A stretch of DNA of 64,000 bases from Loripinus fragilis (GCA_964019695.1 OZ026531.1:11188593-11252592); one strand, 5' to 3'. Shown: positions 46,035-58,096, counted from the stretch's first letter. Translations and numbers: made by a program. The notes: generated by a model not told the origin, from the letters alone.

Positions 46035-46972
46035 CAAAGGGCCTGTTAAGCAAATATTTTCAACGTAAAATTGCGATTATTTTCTGATCCATCAGTTAAA
46101 GCACTAGTTTTGGGTGCTCTAAAGAACCGTCTCATTGAGACGTATAAGTTGAAGAAGATTGTTGGCTCTAATAATTTTTCAGCGCAGTTCATTAAAATAA
46201 TTTCCCATTATAAAAAGATTGGCTATAACATTAATGTATTGCAACAGACTGCATGCTTGGTAGTCAACCCAATCACGGTTGGCAACTTTGCTTTCCTCTT
46301 TAATTGCACGCCGGTGGGTCGGACTTCAGACTCTATGATGGTTCCGACTTAAAGACTTATCTATTGATGAGATGGTAGGGGCCTGATGCTTTGGCTGTTT
46401 GTCGGGCCCACCGGGGTTTACCTGTTGGATTTCTTTTGCTCAGGTATTCAGTTTAATTTACTGTTGAGTCCTTATCCTTGCTTTATCTCCTTGTTATATC
46501 TTGATTTATATGTTTTAGGAGATGATGCATTGATAAGTTAGGGGTCTTTCATGCAAACCAAATATCTATGTGTCTTGATCCACATCTGAATTAAGGGTGA
46601 GGTTGGCGCCGTTAAACCGGTTTAAGCCCTCCAGTAAAATATTTTACTGACCGTTCCAAGGCGGTACTTCTTTTGTGGATCTTTTATGTTTTTGTTCTGT
46701 CTTGTGTTTGCTATGTTTTGTGCGCGTCTGTTTATATGTGCTTTTTGGTCACCTGCTGGGAAGGGGCTGACCTCTTGGCTCTCGTTTGTGGTGTCTTCTG
46801 TGAGTTTGTCACTTTCCCATTGGTATCCTGGGTCAGGTGTGGTACTTGATTGTATCGATTCCTGATCTTTGCACCATTACTTTCTTTTGGGCACCCACAA
46901 CGTATGTTTTGGTTGAGAAATTAAAAAAATAATGTTCAGTTACGCACTCATATCTGGGGGCCTGAACAGGTC
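46035..46972. mobile_element. hairpin MITE family G split by family A
   Basis: The left half ends CCGTCTCATTGAGACGT at 46143; the right half resumes TTCTTTTGGGCACCC at ~46881 and ends TATCTGGGGGCCTG. Confidence 0.85.
46143..46880 (+). mobile_element. family A copy, last RT codons plus tail, inserted in hairpin MITE G
   Basis: It carries the last ~66 RT codons (YKLKKIVGSNNF to MMVPT stop), nearly identical to 6250-6459, and the full tail. Halves of a family G hairpin flank it exactly (GAGACGT on the left, TTCTTTTGGGCACCC on the right). That fixes both ends and shows a clean 5'-truncated insertion. Confidence 0.88.
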
Positions 46973-47028
46973 GGTCGTAGCATCTATGTGAACAGTATTT
47001 TTTTCATAACGCAGGTAAACTAATAGTA

Positions 47029-47335
47029 GAGGGTCTGGATGGGGGGGGGGGTCTGGTATTCACTATTTATAAAAAATTAGCCCATTATTCATCTCATTAA
47101 AATTTTGGGTTATTCATTAAAATAAGACAATTATTCACTAACAGTAAAAAGGTGGCAAAGAAATCTGATTATTCACTATTCATTAATTTTTTCTTCAATT
47201 CATTAAAAATTGGATTATTCATTATTGTTTTGGCCCTCAATATTCACCATTCATTATTTTTTCGGCTCATCATTCACTATTCATTATAAAAAAGGGTCAT
47301 TATTCACTAATCACTATACCCCATCCAGACCCTCA
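47029..47335. mobile_element. inverted-repeat element L with TTCATTATTCAC filler
   Basis: Ends GAGGGTCTGGATGGGG and CCCCATCCAGACCCTC. The interior is a degenerate repeat of ATTCATTATTCACTA. A ~25-bp near-identical direct repeat (TTTTTTCATAACGCAGGTA) lies just outside each end, at 47000 and 47341. Confidence 0.82.
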
Positions 47336-47729
47336 TCATATTTTTTCATAACGCAGGTACACTACAATGCCACACATCTAGCGGCATGTTTATTTCCCTT
47401 TCCCTTTTATCATTTCATCAAACAGAAAGTATTTCATACCATAATTGACGAAATTAAAAGATATTTACGTTAGTTTTCTCCATTAAACTGTCACATATCA
47501 AATGATCTAGAAATAAACCATTTCATGAGAATTTGATATGAATACCATAGCGACAACCTTATGTTCAGATATGCAATTTTTTGTAAAACGGATTAGGCCT
47601 TATGAGATTTAGCCCCTTGGGTGTTCTTATCCTGGCCTGCCTGGCACGTGACAGCGTCAGAAGTCTAGTGACGTCATTGTTATGTTTAATTGACGTCATC
47701 GTTTATGTCACATTTCAGCGTAATTAGTA

Positions 47730-48092
47730 AGTTCTGTCTACAAAGAGTTCAACAGAATCCAGGCGTAATTTTGGTACCAGTAAAATGCATTTTGCACCCT
47801 CTCCTCCCAAGCTCCTTAGGCTGCTGTCCGTTCTAAGGCGGTGACTCTGTTGTCGATTTATAGTTTATTGTTGCTCTTATGGTTTGTGGGGGCTCTGTGT
47901 TTGGTACTTGTTTAGTTATGCAGTACTTAGTGTCATTTCTAGTTGTGCCTTCATCTTGATGGGAAGAGAGAGCCGCTTCACTTTTATTGTTTTCCTTGTG
48001 TCTTGTGGCTGTTAGTGTTCTGTGGCTCTTCCTCATGGTGTCATGGGTTGGTCTGTATTGTGTGATTGTTGTATTTTCTGATCACACTCACT
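47730..48092 (+). mobile_element. family B copy
   Basis: CTCCTTAGGCTGCTGTCCG, TTCTAAGGCGGTGACTCTG, TTATGCAGTACTTAGTGTC, TTCATCTTGATGGG, GTCTGTATTGTGTGATTG, CACACTCACTGACTTT. Confidence 0.8.
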
Positions 48093-48300
48093 GACTTTCA
48101 CAACACTATTCCCTTGACACGTCAAAGTCCTTTTAAACTTTCAACTTCATAATGTTACTATAAGAGAGCATGTAAGGTGTTCAAAAATTCTGATAGCCCA
48201 AAATATATAAATGTGATCAGACGAAGTTGAAGCACTAAAACCTTGCGCCAGCTAATTAAGACTCGGTTCACCTACCTAACTGACAAATAAGTGACTATGA

Positions 48301-49363
48301 AGCAAGGTGAGCTAAAAGTCCGGAAAATTTACTGTAAATTCAGAAATTTCTGCGAGGCTTTTATTTTCGCGAAACTTCGCAGTTGCCATGTTTCACGAAA
48401 ATAAAACCCTCGCAAAATGGCGAAATCACTCCGCCATTTACATACGCAGGTAAATCATGCTCAAGTCACGATTTTTACATCGCAAATTTATCTTTTAACT
48501 CTATTTGAAAAAATAAAATCTTGCAAATATTTTTAAATTTACAGTTGCAAATAGCTGGATAGTCTTATTTTTCTTACGAGAAGGCTATCGTCATATCAGT
48601 ACTCTCAGTGCTTTGATTTCTTGCGGGCAGGCTCAGTCAATGCGATAGGAGTTCGAACTACTGTCTCGTTTAGAAACAAACTAATAGACTACGACGACTT
48701 TAAATACCTTACAAAATGTTATACTACTTCATCTTTGCGAAGTCACTCATCAACAGTATCAAATGACGCTTGTCCATGGCCTAAGCCAGATTTTTTTATT
48801 AGTTGATTTACGAACCCTCCTACTGTAATTTTCCGGAAAGTAGGAAAAAATAAAATTTAATTTCCAAAAAAAAAATACATTTTATCCGCCGACTCTAAAT
48901 ATTAATTGTTTGGTTGAAAAAAATATTTTTTTTGAGGTTCTGTCTGTGCATTTTTGAGAGTGACACTGTTAAAAGTGATTGTCCTGTCCAGATTTTTAGT
49001 AAAATGGTGAAATATTTAAAGATTACCTTACTAGTTTTACTGTTTTTCTGGAGATATTAAAGAAAAAAAAAGAAAAAAAAAGAAAAAAAGCTCTGAAAAA
49101 AAACTCTGAAAATGACCAGTCAACTGGTCTTTTTCAGAGCTTTTTTATTCATTTTTTTTCGTCCCCCCGACCCTAGATCTGAAAATAAATTCCCGTAAAT
49201 CAACTAATAAAAAAAAATCTGGCCTAACCGCCCATTTACCTCTGTCATCAGGATTTCATACAATCTTTTTCAGCTACGCTTATATTACTTGACTTTTCGC
49301 TTACTGTAAAGGCGGCAACTTTAATATTCATATCTGGGTGTGGTTCGGCTATTTCATCTGCTA
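48301..49363. repeat. 1,063-bp tandem duplication, unit 1
   Basis: Starts AGCAAGGTGAGCTAAAAGTC and ends in the first ~85 bp of MITE H (...TTTCATCTGCTA). Nearly identical to unit 2 at 49364. Differences seen are a few single bases and A-run lengths. A 61-codon open frame (48621-48806) is duplicated but has no recognisable function. Confidence 0.97.
48782..49228. mobile_element. MITE-like element inside the duplicated unit
   Basis: Terminal inverted repeats GCCAGATTTTTTTATTAGTT and its complement, flanked by CCTAA/CTAAC. A central hairpin has the stem CTCTGAAAATGACCAGT. Also present in unit 2 (49845-50277). Confidence 0.7.
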
Positions 49364-50420
49364 AGCAAGGTGAGCTAAAAGTCCGGAAAATTTACTGTAA
49401 ATTCAGAAATTTCTGCGAGGCTTTTATTTTCGCGAAACTTCGCAGTTGCCATGTTTCACGAAAATAAAACCCTCGCAAAATGGCGAAATCACTCCGCCAT
49501 TTACATACGCAGGTAAATCATGCTCAAGTCACGATTTTTACATCGCAAATTTATCTTTTAACTCTATTTGAAAAAATAAAATCTTGCAAATATTTTTAAA
49601 TTTACAGTTGCAAATAGCTGGATAGTCTTATTTTTCTTACGAGAAGGCTATCGTCATATCAGTACTCTCAGTGCTTTGATTTCTTGCGGGCAAGCTCAGT
49701 CAATGCGATAGGAGTTCGAACTACTGTCTCGTTTAGAAACAAACTAATAGACTACGACGACTTTAAATACCTTACAAAATGTTATACTACTTCATCTTTG
49801 CGAAGTCACTCATCAACAGTATCAAATGACGCTTGTCCATGGCCTAAGCCAGATTTTTTTATTAGTTGATTTACGAACCCTCCTACTGTAATTTTCCGGA
49901 AAGTAGGAAAAAATAAAATTTAATTTCCAAAAAAAAAATACATTTTATCCGCCGACTCTAAATATTAATTGTTTGGTTGAAAAAAATATTTTTTTTGAGG
50001 TTCTGTCTGTGCATTTTTGAGAGTGACACTGTTAAAAGTGATTGTCCTGTCCAGATTTTTAGTAAAATGATGAAATATTTAAAGATTACCTTACTAGTTT
50101 TACTGTTTTTCTGGAGATATTAAAGAAAAAAAAAGAAAAAAAGCTCTGAAAAAAAAACTCTGAAAATGACCAGTCAACTGGTCATTTTCAGAGCTTTTTT
50201 ATTCATTTTTTTTCGTCCCCCCGACCCTAGATCTGAAAATAAATTCCCGTAAATCAACTAATAAAAAAAAATCTGGCCTAACCGCCCATTTACCTCTGTC
50301 ATCAGGAGTTCATACAATCTTTTTCAGCTACGCTTATATTACTTGACTTTTCGCTTACTGTAAAGGCGGCAACTTTAATATTCATATCTGGGTGTGGTTC
50401 GGCTATTTCATCTGCTAAGG
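49364..50420. repeat. 1,063-bp tandem duplication, unit 2
   Basis: Second copy. Its H segment continues into a full H element (50341-50886), so this unit keeps the original right flank and the break in unit 1 is the new junction. Confidence 0.97.
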
Positions 50421-50886
50421 AAGGGGAATCAGGTTTTATCTATTATTTGGTAAAGAGTAAATAAGCTTTTCGAGCCGCGCAAACGTGCATGCATTTCATG
50501 AAATCCTAACCGTATACACACTGAACTCACATTTAATAACCCTAAAAGCGCATAATCACAAAATGTATGTTTTTTGTCGGCCACTAAACTATTTGAAGCC
50601 TCATACATAAACAGTGTGGACCCAGATCAGACTGCTCCTGTAGGAGCAGTCTGATCTGGGTCCACAATGTTTGCCTCCCTGCTTATGTTAAATAGACATT
50701 TTCAGATGCAGTTATTTTGCTGGCGTTTTAATGACTAAATAATGACTGAGGTGGTGGCACAAGATGATTCAGTTACTTTTGAATTAATCCAAGCCTCCTT
50801 TTCAGCTTGTACCTATGCCTAAGGTTGACTAGTCCAAATTACGCATTCATGAGACGCCGCCTTTACAGTAAGCGAAAAGTCAAGTA
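50341..50886. mobile_element. MITE family H copy 1
   Basis: 546 bp with ~30-bp terminal inverted repeats starting ACTTGACTTTTCGCTTACTG. It contains an internal GATCAGACTGCTCC hairpin at 50609-50682. Confidence 0.88.
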
Positions 50887-50889
50887 ATA

Positions 50890-52057
50890 CATGCTTCTTT
50901 CAAGCAAATGTTTTTTCCTTTTTTGTTCAACAAAAGCATTTCTAGTATAGTTTGTTGAGACACTTCCAGTAAGAACAGGCAGCATATTTTTATATTTAGA
51001 AATAAGAATGACAGCGGATGTATCATGGCTCTTATCTGGAAGATATATCTGCTAACTCTTTTTGTTCACGTTGAAAGACACGGTTCAGGAGCTCTGCTTA
51101 AACCAAATGGCATGTCATTATATTCTTAGTTTATCTAGTTATTAATTAAGCTGTTACTTAATTTCAGTTTAGTAGATTTTCAACCTGATAACAGTTAGAG
51201 TGTGTCTAAGTTGACAATAGGCCGTATGTTCTCCTTGTAACTTTGATTTATAAGGCTTTCAGCAGTTTGAATGGAAATGGAATGTTAGTTGTGAAATGAC
51301 TGCAATCTTGACTGTCAGTGAAATCGTCCATAGCAGTTTCTTTATCATTGCGGAGATAAGTATCACCAGTCATTGACCACATTGCCTTTGGTCTGTTGTA
51401 AGAATTATGAAAATAAAAGCTACTGATGTGCATTGTATGTAGCTATGGTTTTTGGTGCTGTTTTGAGCTAAGCTTAAAGAGACTAAGTCTGCAACTATGA
51501 ACATTTTTCGCATTTTTTTTATTTTCTTTTAAAATCATTTGTAAAAGTAGAATTAAGTTATGTTTTCACAATAAATCTGTTCAATATAGCTGAAAACTGC
51601 ACTGAAAAGTAAATTATCTTATAAAAAACAGGTGTGTTGGTAATTATCAACAAAGTTAGTTAGAATTATAACAATAATAATTATAGACAGTTAATTTTAA
51701 CATTAATGCTGTTGTTTTGATACTGATAATTTGTTAAGATTTACGAAATTGGTAAAATGTATACCTGACTTTTAGTTTTTTATACTGTGTTCTTGAAAAA
51801 TAGAAACATTAGTTCTAAAATTAAAAGATCAAAAGTTACAGACTATGCAGCTTTAAATAGAATAAGAAAAACAGACAGTTAATAGCCTGAAATGGAATTG
51901 TTATACTGAAATTACTGTGGTTATTTTTAGGAATCTCAAGTTTAATAAGTTTGTCTATATATTCAGAGCACCAGTTTTAGCGAATCTACAATTAAATTCT
52001 GCAATGTAGTTCTGAATAATGCAACTCCTAAGTTAAAACAATTCTGAAAACATTAAG
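50890..52057. other. unassigned stretch
   Basis: No repeat family from this window. A 61-codon minus-strand frame at 51248-51433 has ordinary-looking composition but no recognisable motif. Confidence 0.35.
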
Positions 52058-52071
52058 CAAAAGCAAGTGAT

Positions 52072-52263
52072 TTGTTCTTTGATTTGATTTTTCACATCTC
52101 AGTCAACAATCTTTCAGTTGCGTCAGGATGGGTCTTCCTGGGCTGAACCAGTACTTAGCTTGTGTCTTGCTCAAGGACACAACACAGTGACGCCGGTGAG
52201 GCTCGAACCTGGGGCCCTTCTGTCTTGAGTCAAGAACTCTACTACTGAGCCACTGTGCTCCCT
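52072..52263 (-). mobile_element. tRNA-derived SINE with 14-bp target duplication
   Basis: On the minus strand it starts GAGCACAGTGGCTCAGTAGT (A-box), then AGGTTCGAGCCTC (B-box), then a core with TGTGTCCTTGAGCAAGACAC, and a tail AATCAAATCAAAGAACAA. Exact 14-bp direct repeats CAAAAGCAAGTGAT flank it at 52058-52071 and 52264-52277, the mark of LINE-driven insertion. The TCCTTGAGCAAGACAC core is shared by several animal SINE superfamilies. Confidence 0.93.
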
Positions 52264-52589
52264 CAAAAGCAAGTGATGTAGCAAACTATCACATATAAGT
52301 CTTAGCTTCTTATATTATCATAGTAAATATTGTGTATCTTAAAATATCACGTCAGACAAAGAAATTGCCAAATCATTTTTCAGCATTCTATGAGATTCTA
52401 TTAGTCCAAGGCTATGACAAATGTATGCAAAGCATATTATATGTGCTTTGTTAGACTAAAACAACCTCTAATTTAATAAGAAGTTGGATCTTTTTTAATA
52501 CTTCAATGACAACATTGACTTAAAACCTTATATCAGTGGGTCAGTGCTTGTCTATGCCTGTGCTCACCATGGCTCAACTGGGGGCTTTC

Positions 52590-53480
52590 TTTAGCTTTGA
52601 CAGTCTATGAATTGAGAAGCACTCTAGTTTCAGTTCTTTGGTGCAGTCTTTGCTTCCAAAGGATACCCTTTTAAGAACATATTTGATTTGTTTTATCACA
52701 ATATGTTATTTTATTTGATTTGGTTGTGTTTCCCTGAGATGATACAAAGCCTCCACGTGAGCTAAAACAAATTTGTATTTTACACCACCAGAATCTAGAT
52801 TAAAGATTCAGCCAGTAAAATTAATTTAAGGCCCAAGTGGCTTAGACTACTGTGCATTCCAGGGTGATTATTATGTTATTGTTAATTCATTATTTATGCT
52901 GCTCGCATTATTTGTGGGTATGTTCTTGGAGATAATTCATGGATAAGTTAGGGATCTTTCATACAAACCTAACAGCTATGTGTCTTGATCCACATCAAAA
53001 CTAAGGGAAATGTTGGTACCATGAAACTAGTCTAAGCCCTCCAGTTAAAGTAGTTTTTACTGACCGTTCCAAGGCGGTGCTTCTTTTGTGGATCATTTTT
53101 GTTATTTATGTTTCGTGTTTGTCATACTTTCTTGTCTGTTGATTACAGCCTTGTGGTCACCTGCTGGGAAAAGGCTGGCCTCTTGCCTCTCTTATATGTT
53201 ATGTTTTATTGTGTTTTGTCACTTTCCCACGTGGTACCCTGGGCCAGGTGTGTAACTTGATTGTATTAATTCATGATACTTGCCTTCTAACTAACTTTGT
53301 TGTTTTGTTATGCAGCTTTTGTTGTCCCTTCTAGTTTTGCAATCAGTCCACTCATGATGAGAGAGCTTGTTTTATTTATTTTTATTGCATTGTGCCTATT
53401 AGTGTTCGGTGTCACTTCCACGTGGTGCCCAGGGTTGGTCTGCAGCATGTGATTGTGACATGCCCTGGTCATAATCACTT
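52590..53480 (+). mobile_element. family B copy interrupted by family A
   Basis: The 5' half ends ATTATTTGTGGGTATG at ~52922; the 3' half resumes TTGTTATGCAGCTTTTGTTG at ~53305 and ends GACATGCCCTGGTCATAATC. Family A fills the gap. Confidence 0.8.
52924..53297 (+). mobile_element. family A tail nested inside family B
   Basis: Runs from GGAGATAATTCATGG through ACCGTTCCAAGGCGG and TGGTCACCTGCTGGGAAAAG to a diverged ATTCATGATACTTGCC end. Family B sequence resumes directly after it. Confidence 0.82.
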
Positions 53481-53683
53481 ATATTTAAATAGTAAGAACA
53501 AAAATAACCATAGCAGCAAGATCTATATCTAGGAACACTAACTTTTGATAAATTATTCCTTCTGGTTTAAATCAATAAACTTGGGATAGTCTACTATTCA
53601 TATCTAAAGGTGTCAGTTATTAATTAGAAAAAAAACATATTGTATTATTTTGTCTGAAGATCTTTTTTTACCTTACGAACAGT

Positions 53684-53835
53684 GTAGGCACAGATGAAAT
53701 GCAGCATGATTATGCATATTGTATTTTTTTGTCTGAAGATCTTTTTTACCTTACAAACAGTGTAGGCACAGATGAAATGCAGCATTATGCTGCATTTCAT
53801 CTTGGTCTTCACTGTTTGCAAAAGTACTCATTTAG
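53684..53835. repeat. duplicated AAACAGTG hairpin
   Basis: GAACAGTGTAGGCACAGATG occurs twice (53684 and 53754) with GCAGCAT; the second closes with ATGCTGCATTTCATC and CACTGTTTGC. Confidence 0.85.
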
Positions 53836-54849
53836 GGTTTTCTGGAATATAAAGGGTTCAAGAAAATGCTTTAGGTAGCCGTTCATCATCTGTCTTATCT
53901 TGTCATTATAGTCAGTCAAAGGGAGACAACTACAGCGTTTAATTGTTTAAAATTTGTTTCGTGGGATTCTTGTTATATTAGGTGTTATCCCCAGGGTTGG
54001 CAAATGTTTTCTTGAAAAGGCAGCACAAATAATAATGGTACAACATATTTCTCTGAAAGATACATGCTCTCATTTTTTATAGTTTCATTACGCATATTCT
54101 GACTTACATGCATACACCTTTGCAAGATATATGTATGGCATCTTATAAAAGCTTAGGGCTCTTAACTGTCATTGAACATTGCTGTGGACAAACATATAAA
54201 TTAAAATCTTATATTAACTTTAATGCTAGCCTCAGACATTTCAGCCTGGATTATATGAATGAAAAAGTCATGTCATTGAAATACATGTAATATCAATGAG
54301 ATATTATTTTGCTCGACTCATATCGTGTTTATTAAGATGTCATTTAACATCATAAACTAAGAATAGAGTAGTATTTCATTTAGGTAAAAGAGATCCCCTA
54401 AAGTTTAATAGCTTTTTTCAAGTTTGACTCTTCACTGTAAGACGACACTCTTTACAAATGACTTTAAGGTACAATGAATGAGAGCTCAATAGCAATAAAC
54501 CGACACACATTGAATCTGTTTACCATATGTTGACTATCTTACCCCTGACGTCTTAATTTCACCCCAAAGAAGACTTGAATAAATTTCACATCGCAGGGTA
54601 GTGATACAAATTGGAAAATCTTAAGTTGAATATTGGGAAAACGTACATTCAATTTACATATATATTTACTAAAGCAAATGTTCATTTGATAATTTGCATT
54701 CCATGTGAGAATATTTATCTAGAATCTGTTGCTATCAAATCATAATGTTGTTCAGATAAAATAAATATCTAATTTATTACTTAATTTATAGTTCCAGCAA
54801 ATGATCAAGTGTCGTTAAATAACAGAGTGTAAGCCAGGAAAATACATCA

Positions 54850-55092
54850 ATTGAGCCACGGCACTTGATTTCCAACAATTTGACATTTTGACAAGTGTAG
54901 ACACGGACAAGCCTCTGCAGCCTCCTTTTAAGGTTAGAAACTCCAAATAATGTTCAGTCGGTAGCTTAACAATCATAGAATACTAAAGCGACTAGCAAAG
55001 GCTCTGATCAGACTGCGCGTATGCGCAGGCTGATCTGAGGCTTTGCTGGTCGCACATACCAAATTGTTGGAAATCTCATGCACTGGCTCAAT
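54850..55092 (+). mobile_element. MITE family E, best copy
   Basis: Terminal inverted repeats ATTGAGCCACGGCACTTGAT and complement; core hairpin CTGATCAGACTGCGCGTATG. Confidence 0.88.
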
Positions 55093-55882
55093 TATCATTG
55101 TAGATACTGCTGTGGAGAACTAAACTAAAGCAGTTTAGCCACGTTTGACTCAGTCAAAGAAAAAACATGCTGCTACAACGCATCGACGAACATTTAGTTC
55201 AGGGATATCATTGAGTCAACGGTCTTACCCACCACTAAGAAAATGCAAATTACTGAATATATACTCAACACATATCAAATACTTAAGTTGAGATTGGAAA
55301 ACATATATTTATGCTAATTTAATTATTTTAACATTCAATTGTACCAACATTTTTCTCTGGTTTATTTTCCAATGCTCCGAACTCTACGCATGCAAGGCTC
55401 AAAATTGCAAAAATACATTATTGATGCGTTCTTAAAGTTGTTGAGTTAATATGCTCTCAAATTATATCTATATAACATTTTAATGTACTCGTTTAATTGT
55501 CTTTTCAATCGATATGGTACAGCAGGTTTCCCAAAGATTCTTTAAATGTGTTAACAAAATTGCAAAATAATAAGTTATTGCAAAAGTGTTTTAATCCTTT
55601 TAAGACTAGCCTATTTTAATTGGACATCAGCAAACAGTGCAGAACCTGGTTACAACTGTTTACCTAGAGAAGGTAATTTAGAAAATGGATAAAAATGAAA
55701 CTTATACCAAACACTCCTTAAATTTGAAATGGATTCGTCCAATTGATAAGGGTGGGAAATTTATAAAGCATAAACCAATTTGAATAAGGGTACACAAAAA
55801 TATGAATAGTCAGGATAATTTGCCATCATATACAACAGTCTAAGATGGCATTAAGAAAAATATTTAGAAAAAAAGACTATTT

Positions 55883-56099
55883 ACAGTAAAACCTGTGTAA
55901 AATAACTACTCCCAAAATGACTGAAAATTGGTCTTCAATACCAATAATTGCTTAATGCGGGTCAAAAGTATTGAAAAATGCTCCAAGGGGAGCATTCTGC
56001 AATACTTTCGACCTTCATTAAGCTACAATTTGTCATTAACATCTTTGATTTGTCAATTTTTGAGTTGCTGCTTGAGACAGGTTTTACTTTAGACTATTT
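55883..56099. mobile_element. mariner-like MITE family P
   Basis: TA-flanked ends CAGTAAAACCTGTGT and ACAGGTTTTACT; inner stem TCAAAAGTATTGAAAAATGC. Confidence 0.85.
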
Positions 56100-57149
56100 A
56101 CGTGTTTCACTAAAGAAGGGCTGGTACCGTTTGACAAGACCCACATTTGTGGAATCTGGTTGAACATATTAATCGCAACATGTAGTTGTCATATCCTCCT
56201 ATATCAAATCATGTCCTAGTGCATTAACGATCACAGGCCTTTCCAATTTCTAGTAACATCTAATCAGATACAGTAATGCAACGTTGTGAATTAATAAACA
56301 AACAACAAGAAGGAGAATGTGTCTATGAATGCAACTATATTTTCTGAAGCCTGCTGGTTTTGATCAAAACCACCTAGACTTGCAGCGATATATTTCTGCT
56401 CGACAGATAAATGGCGTATGCATAAGATGTCTTAATGAGTCTTAATGCTATAGAGAACGACAGGGGCTTACAAGTTTTAACACCAGAAATCAGTGGTGAA
56501 TTTAATTCATCCGGTCAACCAGAAAATGGTATCAACGAACATTAAATTTATGAAACAGAAATTCGCGGTAGTGTATAAAATTATTGCTTTACACTTTGAC
56601 ATACCTCTTAAATGTATTAAAGAATTAATAGGATCATTTTAAACCCGCGTGAATCAAGTAGTTTCATCTTTATGAATTAAATACATTAAGAAATAAAAAG
56701 AAATCACCTAAAGTGTCTTATTAATATGTTCAGAATGAGTTTTTGAAAAGAAAACAAGAAAATAAACACCTGTTTGTATCACTAAAAAGGCAATTTGGTA
56801 TATCATATTCATTAGTCGAAAAGGGCTCTCCTTAAAACTTGCCTGTTTACAAATATTATTCCACCAATTAGTTTTTGCCTCGAAAGTGTTGCCTAGTTTT
56901 TTAACCAATGCATATTTTCAAATGTACTTCAGACTGAATTTTATCATGACAGCAAACACCGAGATATACTCTGATCCGGGTCCATATTGTTTGTAATACA
57001 GGCTACTTAATATATATAAGCAGACGAGCAAGCTGACTACGAAATTAGTGACTGATGGGAAAATAGTTAATATTCTTATACAGTTGTTTATCACGTGATT
57101 TCTTTTGTCTGTCAAAATGAACAAGTATAACCATGAAATTCTTAGATCT

Positions 57150-57275
57150 TAGACCAAGACCATGTGGAAGAGACACCAAACATAGACATCCTCATATCAG
57201 CAAGAATTAAATTAAAGTTAAGCAACCATTTCTCTCTTTTTAACAACGAGATGCTCGCCAAATTAAGAAAGACAC
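57150..57275 (-). mobile_element. family B fragment
   Basis: CCATGTGGAAGAGACACC, AAGTTAAGCAACCATTTCTC, AAGAAAGACACTAA, then family A. Confidence 0.6.
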
Positions 57276-57505
57276 TAAAAGTAAGAAAGAGGGCAAAGAT
57301 CAGGAATCGATACTATCAAGCACCACACCTGACCCAGGATACCAATGGGAAAGTGACAATTTCACAATTAGACAACAAAAGCGAGAGCCAAGAGATCATC
57401 CCTTTCCCAGCAGGTGCCCACAAGGCTCAATAAACAGACGCACGAAAGCATAACAAAAACCAGACAGAAATAACATAAATGACCCACAAAAGAAGCACCA
57501 CAACA
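57275..57505 (-). mobile_element. family A tail fragment
   Basis: AAGATCAGGAATCGATAC through CCCAGCAGGTGCCCACAAG and GACCCACAAAAGAAGCACC. It abuts a family B piece at 57150-57275. Confidence 0.83.
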
Positions 57506-57621
57506 AGCTACACCACAAAACATGACCCACAGGTTTGGTTAAACAAAAGAATCAGCTTCATTTTAAGGTAAGAAAGGTGACGAAGATCAGGAAGTGATAA
57601 AAAAAATCTATTCTAAGTAAC

Positions 57622-57829
57622 TACAGAAAAACCTGTCTTAAGCAGTCACTCAAAAAGAGGACCGAAAATTGGTTTGAAGACCAATTATCGCTTAATGCAG
57701 GTCAAAAGTATTGCAGAATGCTCCAAGAGAGCACTCTGCAATACGTTCGACCTTCATTAAGCTATCATTTGTCGTTAAGACCTTTGTTTTGCCTGTTTTG
57801 AGTGGCCTTTTATACTGGTTTTACTGTAT
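57622..57829. mobile_element. mariner-like MITE family P
   Basis: Ends ACAGAAAAACCTGTCTTAAG and ACTGGTTTTACTGTA; inner stem AGTATTGCAGAATGCTCC and complement. Confidence 0.85.
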
Positions 57830-58096
57830 TTCAAGTGCACCTTGTTATATTTGATTGCTATAGCGTGTGATTGTAGTAAACATTTCTGGTCATGCTCATT
57901 TACTTTTTAATGTGTTTTATTTTATTTCCACTGATATAGCATATGCCATACATTTAAAGTTTAACGGATTATTGATAAGGAAATGGTTAAATATCATACG
58001 ATTGCTTGGCTTCTTATAATAAGCAATTTGACTTTAGATGAAAATCGAATGTGCAGTTTCTGGACAAAAGCATGACACTGGTTGAAAGTAAGGAAT

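Noticed and set aside
48621..48806. 61-codon frame duplicated at 49684-49869 as a gene pair
   Set aside because: Identity follows from the recent tandem duplication, not selection; the stop region lies in a MITE end.
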